From the NCBI GenBank assembly GCA_943735955.1, contig OX030955.1, forward strand, positions 9,474,147 through 9,538,146: a stretch of 64,000 nucleotides of DNA, written 5' to 3'. Below the pieces are notes generated by a model, which was not told the DNA's origin, did not search any database, and worked only from the letters and a program-made list of their open reading frames with translations. Below are positions 1 to 11,000 of this stretch, in pieces; within the stretch, counting starts at the first letter, position 1; every line of letters starts with the position of its first letter. Source of the DNA: Piscicola geometra. Taxonomy: Eukaryota; Annelida; Clitellata; Hirudinida; Piscicolidae. A program made the translations under genes and the position numbers.

Positions 1-161
1 AAGCTCCTTGCCCCCTTGCCCACCCATCGCTCAACCTTCCCCTCCTTCTCCACCCACCCATCGCTCAACCTTCCCCTCAACCTCCACCCACCCATCTCTC
101 ACTTTCTCATCACCATCCATCACCCACCCATCGCTCAACCTCCCCCTCCTCCTCCACCCAC
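1..161. repeat. C-rich minisatellite in PLK4 intron
   Basis: Tandem copies of a roughly 26-32 bp unit containing CCACCCATCGCTCAACC. On the PLK4 sense strand it reads as a G/GT-rich tract directly after the donor at 161. Open frames across it are repeat artefacts. Confidence 0.8.
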
Positions 162-253
162 CTTCCAATTTGATACGGTCAGCAGGATGCTTGACCAACA
201 AGCACGTGATCAAGTCCCGCACCTCCACCGCCACGTGCTCTGGTATGTGTACT

Positions 254-312
<59 letters not shown>

Positions 313-2881
313 GTGTGTGTGTGTGTGTGAATGAGTGTTTGTGTGTGTGTGTGTGTTTGTATCATGATGATAATAATAATGATGATGATGATAATGATGA
401 TGATGATGATAATGATGATGATAATGCTAATGATAATGATGATGATAATGATGATGATAATGATGATGATAATGATGAAAATAACAATGATAATGGCAAT
501 GATGATAACAGCGATGATGACGATCAAAAGCGATTTGAAGACAATACACCGACAAAGAGGGACGTCTCGCTGACTCACCTGCATGGATGACATTGTCGAG
601 GGTCTTCTTGACACCCTGTTTGGAGTCGAAGGGCGGATGACCGACCACCATAGTGTAGAGCAGACAGCCCACCGACCAGACGTCTGCCTCCAGACCATGG
701 GCACGTCTGGACGCTACTTCTCTGTAGGATTTGGAAAGGGGGGGGAAGGTTTGAGGATTGAGAGGTGTTGGATGGTTTAGAAGGGAGGGGGGTTGAGGGA
801 ATAAAAAAGCAACAAAAAACCACAAAAAGAACAAAAACCAAAACGACAAGCACCACTACAACCACAAAAACTACCACTAAAACAACAATAACAAAACAAC
901 CACCACTAATACAACAACCACAAGAAGAAAAACCACCACCACAACAACAACAAGAGCAAGAGCACCAACGGAGAGATGTAGTTGGGCGTACCACACATCG
1001 TGAAGTGCTTCTCATCTGCATCCTCGAGACGAGTCGCGAGGCCGAAGTCACAGATTTTCTGGTGAATTTGATTTTGCTTTATAGTAGAGACCGACCAAAA
1101 TTCGGTTCAGTTTCGGTTTCGGCGCCGAAATTGCCAATTTTCTTAGTTTCGGCCATTTTTCGGTTTCGGCCGAATCTAATTTTACAATTTCGGCAATTTT
1201 TCGGTTTCGGCCAAAAATAATTTTGTAATTTCGGCTCAATTTCGGTTTAGGCCGAAATGGATCTCATATTTACCGAAAAACCGAAATTTTTATTTATTTA
1301 TGTAGTTTATCTGATATATCTGTATCTTCAATCGAACTATTAAGTTCGGATTCGATTTTCTCTTAGATATCTATTAGTTATCGTGGTTGATTCATTTATG
1401 GGTGTCATCAGACTAATTATTCGAATAACATATACAAGCATATGGAACAACAATCATGTATTTGAAATTTAAGTAAATTGGGATACGTTCAATGATGATA
1501 TTTAACAAAACTTTTTTTAAGCAAATTCTATTTTTTTAAACATTTGTTTAAAAAATGTTATTGTCAAAAGTAAGTATCTGTATATCCTCAATCGAACTCG
1601 AATTATTAAGTTTGGGTTCGATTCTCATCTCTATTAGATATCTAATAGATATCGTGGTTAATTGATTTATGGGTGACATAAGACTAATTGTTTGAATAAC
1701 ATATACAAGCATGTGGAATTCTAGATATCCATTCTTTGAAAAACACTATATATAAGTCGAACGAACGAGAAGATTTGGCTTCGATTAATTAATTCAAAAA
1801 TAAATTGTGAGAATGTCGTTGAATCCTATTTGGAAGTTTTTTTACAAAATGTCAGTCTGACCAAAGCAAAGCCTGTCAACAACAACAACAAAATTTTGTT
1901 GAAAAACATTTATTTTTTAGCTTAAAATATACGCTTGTTTGGATTTACTTATTAAACTGGCATTGTCATCATTAAATACTATTTTTTCATTTTTATTAAA
2001 AGTTGGAAAATATTTCGGTTTCGGCCGAAAACATGATTACAATTTCGGTTTCGGCCGAAAATTGATATTCAATTTCGGCTTAATTTCGGTTTCGGCCGAA
2101 AATGGGATTTTAACTTCGGCCTAATTTCGGTTTCGGCCGAAATAAAAATATCTGTTTCGGTCGGTCTCTACTTTATAGTATTTGTTGTCTTTTATTGTAC
2201 TGCATATTGTCGCATTGTTTTTTATTGTTGTTGTAATGTATTTTGTTGTATTTTACTGCATTTCAAGGTGTAGTTTTGTACCGCATATCATCATCACCAT
2301 CATCACATCCCACCACCATCATCATCATCATCACCATCCCACCACCACCACCATCATCATCACATCACCATCCCACCACCACCATCATCATCATCAGCAT
2401 CCCACCACCACCATCATCATCATCACATCCCACCACCACCATCATCATCATCACATCCCACCACCACCATCATCATCATCAGCATCCCACCACCACCATC
2501 ATCATCATCACATCCCACCAACACCATCATCATCATCAGCATCCCACCACCACCATCATCAGCATCACCATCCCACCACCACCCTCACCATCATCATCAT
2601 CCCACCCCCACCACCACCATCATCATCATCACCAACCCACCACCACCACCACCACCATCATCATCACCATCCCACCACCACCACCACCACCATCATCATC
2701 ATCAGCACTCACGATATTGAAGTCGTTGTCGAGGAGGAGGTTCGAGAGGGTGAGGTCGCGATGGAGGATGCGGTGTCGTTGCAGATACAGCAGCCCGTCG
2801 ACCAGCTGAGACATGCACTTCTTTACTGGATGGGGCGATGGATGGTTTGGTTAATGGATTGAGGAGTGGGTGGATGGGTAG

Positions 2882-2973
<92 letters not shown>

Positions 2974-4646
2974 GAAAATGGATGATTGAAGAGGTATACG
3001 AGAAAGTGGATGAAACATTTTCTATAACTATATTTTCTTTCAAAAAAATATACTCCATACAAAAAAGCAGCTTTTAAAACCGACAACAAAGAGTAATTGC
3101 ATAACACAGAAACAAAAAAATACCCTTGGCAGGAGTGAAGAATGAGGGAGAGTTCTTGAGCTTGGAGTTGAGGTCGCCGTGTTGGCACAGATCCAGCACG
3201 AGGTAGATGTAGTGGTCGTCCTCAAAGTAACTGAACAACTGGAGGTCAAAATGGGTGGGATATTGGTGGTGATGATAGAATGCATAATGAAGATATTTTT
3301 TTGATAATATTAATGAGTCTAATAATAATAATAATAATAGGTTAATAAATATCGATATTAATAGGTTTAACAACAATAATAATAATCAGTTATTTTAAAA
3401 AATTATTTTTAACAAATACCATATAAATGATAAGTTTAATAATTATACTGTTATTCTTCAATTTACATACACAATTCAGCAGCACTTCAACTACATCAAT
3501 CATACACGACCCATAGCTTGAACGACATCAACGACGACAACGATGAGCAACAAACAAACCTCGAGGATGGAGGGGTGTTTGAGGCGCGAGTGGATCGCCA
3601 CCTCTTGCAGCACCCTGGCTCGCAGGCCTGCATGGCTATCGAGGTGCTTCTTGCCAATCTGTCAGGGGTGGTGTGATGTGTACGAAGTTATGATGATGAT
3701 GATGTCTACAAAGTCATGATGATGTGTACAAAGTCATGATGATGTGTACAAAGTCATGATGATGTGTACAAAGTCATGATGATGATGATGATGATGTGTA
3801 AAAAGTCATGATGATGCAGATGTGTATGAATATGTGAAAAAATACAAAAATGTTGGTTTTTTTGTGGTCTATACTGTTAACAGCCTGACAGACGCATGCC
3901 ATGTAACAATGGTTCTGAGAACCATGGTTCTTATGCGCCAGGGCGTCACTCCACACGACGTACACATCTTTCAATGCACACGTCACCAACACCGCATCAT
4001 ATACACTAGGTATATGATAGTTCATGGTTGCTTGTCAAGGATTCGAACAGGCAACCTTTAAGTTGCAAGTCCAACGTCTACCATCTAAGCCATCCCCGCT
4101 CTCCCAAAAAGATTATGATGGAATTCTCGGAGTACTTGTGGGAGAGGTTTAAAAAGATTTTATGGGAGGGTTGACTTACAAACTTGATGGCGACTTCCTG
4201 GCCAGTGAGGACGATGGAGGCCTTGTAGACATTGCCGAAGCTGCCCCTACCAATCAAGTACTTCACATTGTAGTTCTTGATTGGAAATTAAGAAAATTTT
4301 TAGAGTATATTTCGGATGTGTTTGTTAGTTGACAAATCATTGCATAAATCTAAAAGATCAAAACTCTCTTCTATTAGTAACATCTAGACTTAATTCTTGG
4401 AAATACTAGAATCTAGTAGATTCTAGTATTTCCAAGAATTAAGTCCTTGTATTAAATTTGAAACTTTTAATTTTTATATTTTAAATTATACAGAATCACT
4501 TAAACTTTATCTAGATTACTAGCAGAAATGTCTACAAAAATCAAAATTTACGCGGAAATAAGATAATTGTAAATTCTAATAATTAAAATCTAATTAATAC
4601 GATAAAAACTTACTCCAATGCAATCACTTTGTGTTTTTTTATCCAT
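162..4646 (-). CDS. PLK4: Polo-like kinase 4 (PLK4/SAK), N-terminal kinase domain, 3' part beyond left edge
   Basis: Serine/threonine kinase that triggers centriole duplication. Eight exons read on the minus strand: 4614-4646, 4180-4275, 3560-3658, 3124-3238, 2713-2825, 970-1058, 579-721, 162-239. All junctions are GT-AG and all phases agree, giving about 255 residues. Exon 1 starts at the ATG 4644-4646 and encodes 11 residues ending CIG, as in the vertebrate PLK4 N-terminus. Visible kinase motifs in order: glycine loop [14 protein letters not shown] lysine, LKHPSILE, catalytic loop [44 protein letters not shown], and [23 protein letters not shown] and LTLSNLL are typical of PLK4 rather than PLK1-3. 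Polo boxes must lie left of position 1. The exon-1 assignment rests on phase, a good donor (GTAAGT) and the CIG match; the other exons are very secure. Confidence 0.95.
250..535. repeat. (GT)n followed by (GAT/AAT)n microsatellites
   Basis: About 255-356 is almost pure GT dinucleotide; about 362-515 is GAT/AAT triplet repeat. Both fill the PLK4 intron between exons 162-239 and 579-721. On the sense strand the CA tract lies just upstream of the acceptor at 240. Confidence 0.9.
1085..2170. mobile_element. Non-autonomous hAT-like DNA transposon in a PLK4 intron
   Basis: Terminal inverted repeats start TAGAGACCGACC at both ends, flanked by a perfect 8-bp direct repeat CTTTATAG (1077-1084 and 2171-2178), the target duplication length typical of hAT elements. 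Subterminal zones carry many copies of the palindromic motif TTTCGGTTTCGGCCGAAA (for example about 2015-2145). The 1086-bp body is AT-rich with no transposase I can recognise. It contains a diverged internal duplication (about 1320-1443 and 1590-1715). It sits between PLK4 exons at 970-1058 and 2713-2825. Confidence 0.85.
2285..2705. repeat. CAC/CAT minisatellite
   Basis: Repeats built from CCACCACCATCATCATCATCA with variable CAT/CAC counts. In PLK4 sense orientation it is GGTGGTGATGATG and begins right after the donor of exon 2713-2825. Long His/Pro or Ser open frames across it are artefacts. Confidence 0.9.
2883..2969. repeat. (GT)n microsatellite
   Basis: About 43 GT dinucleotides. In PLK4 sense it is (CA)n, about 60 bp upstream of the acceptor at 2826. 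Confidence 0.95.
3685..3815. repeat. 20-bp tandem repeat in PLK4 intron
   Basis: Four to five copies of GATGATGTGTACAAAGTCAT with GAT expansions at both ends, at the low-coordinate (tail) side of the SINE at 3816-4108. It may be the expanded SINE tail. Confidence 0.75.
3816..4108 (-). mobile_element. tRNA-derived SINE (minus orientation) in PLK4 intron
   Basis: On the minus strand, 4108 down to about 4035 resembles a tRNA: A-box-like TGGCTTAGATGGTAGACG, an anticodon-like loop CTTGCAA, and a B-box GTTCGAATCC. The two ends do not pair into an acceptor stem, so this is a SINE head and not a working tRNA gene. The body (about 3830-4030) contains a short palindrome around 3908-3930 (GGTTCTGAGAACC). 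GAT-rich repeats lie at its tail side. Exact ends are uncertain. Confidence 0.65.
4387..4445. repeat. Perfect 28-bp inverted repeat
   Basis: Two 28-bp arms, exact reverse complements, separated by 3 bases (AGT, 4415-4417), within PLK4 intron 1. Each arm starts GACTTAATTCTTGG on its own strand. It could extrude as a cruciform or fold as an RNA hairpin in the pre-mRNA. Confidence 0.9.
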
Positions 4647-5124
4647 TTATTTTTAAAACGAAAAGATTTAACGCAGTCATTTGTTTATTTTATTTGAATG
4701 CATATTAGGATAAAATTTTGAAATTTGACGCCATCACAACAAAGAGAAACAACTAAAGCACTTGTTATTCTATTATATCTATGTGAAATACGGCCTTTGC
4801 AGTATTCATTTGTTGCTTTGGTAATTAGTTTCAAATTATACAATAATTTAATAATTAAAGATTGAAATAATTGAATGTTAAGATTTATCATGCAATATCA
4901 AAGTATCCTTTTTCATCATCTCAACATGTCCATCGTAGTTATTACACAAATCAAGATAATTAATCCACGCAGTATGCAATATATTTTCCATTTGCTATTA
5001 AAAAAAGATCTTGTCAATCTAGATGTTGAATAAAATAATTGAATTAATAATTTCTAACTTTTTGCATATATAATTTTAAAGTTTTTTTATAGCAATAGAT
5101 ATTTTATTTCAAGATAAAATAAAT
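4647..5124. other. PLK4-dystrophin intergenic spacer
   Basis: About 480 bp of AT-rich sequence between the PLK4 start codon and the dystrophin poly(A) signal, both genes on the minus strand. It must hold the PLK4 promoter and the dystrophin transcript end. I see no clear TATA box or other named motif. Confidence 0.5.
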
Positions 5125-5130
5125 TTTATT
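5125..5130 (-). terminator. Poly(A) signal AATAAA of the dystrophin-family gene
   Basis: AATAAA on the minus strand about 40 bp after the TGA stop at 5169-5171, in an AT-rich 3' region. A canonical signal at an unusually short distance; other A-rich hexamers nearby could serve instead. Confidence 0.5.
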
Positions 5131-5168
5131 TATAAATTTGTTACTCTAAGATGAAGTATCTACGGAAA

Positions 5169-5930
5169 TCAGATAAGGTTTTGGTGGTTGAAGGGAGGTG
5201 GGAGGTTGGTGATGGCTGAAGGTGGATACACTCCCCCACCTATGTCTGAAAAAGTTTGTTGAGTAAAATAGTTTCTTTTATTATATTAAAATAATTGTTT
5301 AAAGTTTCCTTACCCCTTGTATAACGGGGCAGTTGCGGAGAGTCGTTGAAGGAAAGTACTCTAGTATCCTGCTTCAAATTAAAAAAAAATTTTTAAGAAT
5401 TTTATAATTTACTTCAAAATGAAGAATATCTTGAATTTAAGTTAACTTTTAATGAAAACCAAAGCACACGACACCTTATCAAAGTTGTAGTGGTTGAACG
5501 ACTCTAGTTTCTGTTCGATCTCCTTGTTATGGCCTTCCAAGTACTGGATTCTGGCTTCAAGGGCGTTTTTGTGGAAGAGCAACGCATGAGATGAAAGTTC
5601 ATTCCCGTTGAAATGTTCGTTGCCAGTGTCGACGGAGAGTTCTCTGTAGAAGAGTGATGGCTCGCTCTGAACCAACTTCAAACTGCTGTCGTCATCCTCA
5701 ACACTGGTCTTGACGATTATGTTGTTGTGGTTGTTGCTGTTGTGGTTGATTTTGGTATTGTTCATATTGTTGTTGGTGTTGTTGTTTGCGTCAGTGTTGT
5801 TGAGGTTATTAGTGGTGATATGGTTGTTGTTGTTTTCATTATTCTTAAGTGCATATTTCTCAGTGGTTTTGTGGTTGTTTTTCGGATAAGACGTCTTATC
5901 AGCTTCCCTCAACACATGCTCCTCGACTCT
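5169..5930 (-). other. DMD: Dystrophin C-terminal exons with Asn-rich stretch and coiled coil
   Basis: Exons about 5475-5930, 5314-5368 and 5169-5245. The first contains a low-complexity Asn-rich stretch (about 5700-5870), then SEPSLFY and the coiled-coil helix HKNALEARIQYLEGHNKEIE, which matches the second dystrophin C-terminal helix that binds dystrobrevin. The upper boundary is uncertain: AG|A at about 5930 keeps frame with exon 6568-6653. The end of the protein is Pro-rich (DIGGGVYPPS to PPPFNHQNLI). An alternative reading ending at 5146 would need a non-GT donor, so I prefer the TGA at 5169. Confidence 0.85.
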
Positions 5931-8002
5931 CCTCTCTTCGGCAACGACCTTCGATTATTTATTGAGAGTTTACAGATTTAGAAGCATTTAACCAATAATA
6001 CGTTTATATGCGGTTAAATAATTTCTATACAAATATATTAAATAGAATATGATTTAAATAAAATGTATTAAAAACAACTAAAACCCCACCTCTCAAACCT
6101 CCCACTAACTTCGTTGCCTGCTTGTTTGTTATGAAAGTGCTCGCCTGCCAGGTCTTCTGCTCTGTGGCAGTTTTTTTATAGTCAGAAAAGAGGTGAAAAT
6201 ACCGCTCAAACTTAATGGCTCATTCGTTGAAAGTATTCTATGTTAATCGCTATATAAATATATTTTATTGATTGATTCAGAAACTCTTGAAGTTTTTAAA
6301 TAGACGCATCACCAATCGGTCTGTATAGCGCAATACAATGCAATACCACTAAAAATATTATTAATGTGGCGTGGACTCGAACGAGCTTGCCCTTCCTACC
6401 CAGATGTGGAGGAAAAAGGCGCGAAGTCGACCGGAAGATAACCCAGCCTGGAGTAGTTGTGGAAGCAAAGCAAGTGGATAAGAATAGAAAAAGTAATAAA
6501 AACCAATGTTTAATGTCCTTTTTTGAATATAAATTTTCTAAATAATATTTTTTTTCTAAGAAACGACCTGTTGTGCTTCTTGAAGTTCTGCTTCGACCTC
6601 AGCCTGTTGCGCAAGAGAGTCTTGAGGTCCCTGATCTCCTCGCCACTAGTCGCCTCGAAAAAGATTTTAATGTTTCTTTAAAACTACTTTAAAATTACTT
6701 TAAAACCTTAAGACACTGAAATTAAAAAATTATTAAAAGTCTAAGTTTTCGTGAAACTGTAACTGTTAGAGATACAACTTTTTGTAAATGACTTATACGA
6801 GAATTTCAAGTTTAACAAACTCAATCACTCTTTTAACTATTTCGTTCCTTTTAACTCAAAACCCTGTCTTTGAATCCTCAACTAACCTCGCATATATACT
6901 CCTGCATGGGGTGGTTGAGCTTGTGTTGCTTGGTGGTGCAGCCGGAAAAGAAGCAGTTCTGACACATGTCTGCAGCAAAACACATCAGGCAGTGGTATCT
7001 GGAGGAGTGGATGTTATTTTGGATACAATTTAATATTCGAGATTTCATTTTTAAATGTTGTTTTAATGATAAATTCTGGCCAAATTTCATATGTAAAAAA
7101 ATTTCGATTTATTTTACAAATTATATTTATGAGTTTGAAAGAAATTTGAAAAAGCAACCTGAAGCCAGTGATTGGAAAGACCTTACACACGAAACATCTT
7201 GACTGATGTATGCTGCGTTCAGCTGAGATGAGCCTGAAAGTTAAGTTTAAATTAGCTTCTAAACTTTAATCGGAACTAATAAATAAAAAATTACTAATTT
7301 AAACAAATTATAACAACCTCAAAATGCTCCTAATTTAAAATTAAACTATGAAAATTAATTAAAAACAATCTTAGAAAATTTTAAAGTTTCTAAATTAAAT
7401 ATATAAAAAACTAATAAAATTCGAAAGATTTAAAGACACAGTGCTGACTGACCTGTGCAGGACGTGTATCCAGACGAGAGACTGGGGTTCCTTGTCTGTC
7501 CACTCCAGAAACTGCTCCATACTCACCTTCGACGTGCAGGCAGACTAGCGAAAAAGAAACTTTTATTCAAGTATTTTTTTATTAAAATAACACTTTAGAT
7601 TTTGTAAGCATAATTCAATAAATTAGCGACAGCTCAGTTCACATCGTGGAATTACACTTGGCTTTATCTTTGCCTAAATTCTCTCATCATTATCATCACC
7701 TTCATTTGCTCATCATTATCATCACCTTCATTCGCTCATCATTATCATCACCTTCATTCGCTCATCATTATCATCACCTCCATTCGCTCATCATTATCAT
7801 CACCTCCATTCGCTCATCATTATCATCACCTCCATTCGCTCATCATTATCATCACCTTCATTCGCTCATCATTATCATCACCTTCATTCGCTCATCATTA
7901 TTATCACCTTCATTCGCTCATCATTATCATCACCTTCATTCGCTCATCATTATTATCATTACCCTCAATTCCCTCATCACCATCCCCATCATCATCATCA
8001 TC

Positions 8003-8064
<62 letters not shown>

Positions 8065-11000
8065 CATCACTCCACTCACAAGTTCAAAGCAACTCCGAAC
8101 GCTCGACTCGACATCCAAGCCTCCGAACGCCACACTCTCTCCCAGCTGGTGAGGGATCAGGAGGAGAGCGAGGAAGAGAAGAGAGAGGCTTGGAGGGTCC
8201 AGAAAGCCCTCTTCGTTTGCGAACAACTGGAAGATTTCTGTGGGGTGGAGAGATGCTTTTGAGAGATGCTTTTGAAAGATATTTCTCCCAAATAAATCAA
8301 ACTTTTTCGCAAGTTTTAAACCCAAACTATAAAGGTGTTTTCCCTGTATAGTGAGTCATATATCATCGTCAATTTTTCGAAAGCGACAGAAGACAAACGA
8401 GTGAGAGTGCACTGACGTATGAACTTGTCTCTGAGGTCTCCATTCGAGAGAAGCGTCAACGCCGCTTTCACTGACAACGACTTGAAGGTCCCTGAGCGGT
8501 CTCTACGAAAATGTGAAATTTAAATTTATTTCATTAAAATTACGAAGTATAATTTTATTTCAAAGTTATGAATGAAAGTTGAAGACACAAATTGTAGAAT
8601 ATCTTCAAAGAATTTGTTGAAACTAGAAAGCATTACAAATCAAGCAAAACTGCTTCGAATCTTCGCACCCGTCATAAACGTTGAAAAGCCAGTTGAGGAT
8701 GAGGTCGTAGGTGGAGACGGTGCGCACGTAGTCGCAACTGAACATGTCGAGCAGCCACGTGACGATGTCTCCAGTGCCGATGGAATGATCTGTCAGACAG
8801 CTGCTGGATGCTTGGATGCATGCTTGGTCGGATGATAGCTGTTCTTTCTCGTTGGATCTTTGGCTGGTGTATTGACCGGCTGAAGCGTTGGTTGGGTGGT
8901 TGAAGTTTTTGAGGGATGATGGAGAGTTCAGGTATTCTGAGACTTTGTCTAGCGACAGAGATGACACTGGGAAAAGTTGAATATAACCTAAAGTATTAAT
9001 AGCCGATAAATTGTTGTTAATTATCGAAGCTATTAACAATTATTATCAATTATAGAAACCATTTAAACTTATTCTTAATTAGAAAAAAAATATAAATATA
9101 TATATCTATTTTAAAAGTACATCTGAGTCGGATCTGCAGCATTCTCAACTTCATGGCTGTTCTGTAGGCTGAAAACCGCACTACGTTCAAACTGTCTGAA
9201 AAGCATCGAAGACATCAAATAAATAAAGAATAAGAATTTCAAAATTAATCAAACAAAATAACTTTAAAAACGACAAAACAAAATACTTTTTGATTTAAAA
9301 TGTTGTTGAAATCCTATACATTTTCGTGGCTTTCATTGAAAAAAACGTTGTTAAAATCGCATAGAAAGTGTAAAAAATAATGATGAATGTTTTATTCGAT
9401 GGGTAGGAGAATAAGTGACGAACTGAGATCTCGCATGAGACTCATCATGTCAGGGTGGTCCCAGTGGGTGCTCTCACTTTCGTGACTGGTGGCAGCGTTT
9501 ACAAGGAAGATACAATCGAGAGGTTTCAGTGTTTAAATAGTATTTATTGATTAATTCACAACAGTTAAGAAGCTTTTTGCGAATCACACAACCAGGTTTC
9601 GATGATGAAATAGTTTTTATTGATTTATTCACAACCGTAAAAAGGCTTTTAAAATGTTGCTTCTTGGTATTTTAGTTTTTATTTGAAGTTTAGACATACT
9701 TGATGTAGTAAGGAGCGTTTCTATTGGTCAATGCTCTTTCCCAGGGCGGCTGCACAGGTACTGTGGAAATTAAATGCTAGAATATAGTTTTTTCAATTAA
9801 AAATAACATCAACATTGTAAAAGTTGAGAATAAAATAAAACAAAATATAAAAGTTATAAGACCTGGTAAACTCTTTAAATAAAACTCAAAATAATCTTTC
9901 ATCAGCACTGCACGAACTGGCGATGAAGATTTGTAGACTGTGGTGCTTTGCTTTGAGGAAGTTAGTGAGCTCCTTGATCCTTTCTTCCAGGCATCCATCC
10001 ACCTCCTTGAGGCTTGGTGCGTTGAGAGATGTGCTTGGTTATTAACTAGAACAAATCTTATTGTTTGAGCGCCTTTGTTCACTAAGTAAAGGGCGCTATA
10101 CAAATCATTAGTGATTGATTGATTGATGGATTGTTTTCTTGCCTAATAAATATAATATTAATTTACAGTAATTTATTGCAAATATTGTTAACGAGTTTTA
10201 ATAAAGTTGAGATGCAAATTCTATTTATAAACACTATGTTAAAGATCTTCTCAAATGCAAGTATCACACTGAAAACACTCACACTCGATTTGCCTCTTCA
10301 AGTCTGGAAACGTACTTGTGAGAAAGAACAAAGCCTGCGAAATAATTTTAAAATTGATTAAAAAAACTCTTCATCTAGTACTTCAGTGAATATTCGAATA
10401 AATAGTCGATCAATAGACGAATACCACTGTCTTGAAGCTCGTTAGCTTTGTCGTTGCTGGTGTCGACTGAAGCCTTGGTGCAATTCAATGTTTTCTGGTA
10501 GGCCTGAGGTAGTGAAAAGGAATTGCTAGGATGTTTCTTGTAATTATTTCGAGAGTTTTTATTTCTTGAATTTTTACTAGTTGCCATTTTATAAGTTTAA
10601 AACTTGTTTTAACACTCAACCATTCTAATCAAACCTTCTGATTTCTATGTTGCTAAGTTTCTTGAAATTCTTTCTCTTTTTAATTTATCTCAAAACTGTA
10701 ATTTTCCTACTCATGCTCTTGGTAATACTCTTGACTTTGTGATTTCTTCTAATTATAGCAAAATTAATGACTTAACATCTATTCCACTCCACTTTACTGA
10801 CCACTACTTTATATCTTTTAAATTATCTCTTGTTCAGCCTTTTTCTAACTTCCCCTCTTCTATTGTTAAGCGCTCTTGGTCTAATTTTGATAAAATAAAT
10901 TTTACTAAATGCTTTCTTTCTTCTGACTTTTGCTCTAAATCTTTTACTGATGTGGATAGTTTTATGGATAATTTCAATCTTACTCTATCTTCCCTTTTAG

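Noticed and set aside
4035..4108. Functional tRNA-Ala gene on the minus strand
   Set aside because: Boxes A and B fit, but the two ends cannot form an acceptor stem; interpreted as a SINE head.
5146..5168. Dystrophin stop at 5146-5148 in another frame
   Set aside because: It would need a donor without GT after exon 5314-5368; the GGG|GTAAGG donor leads to the TGA at 5169-5171.
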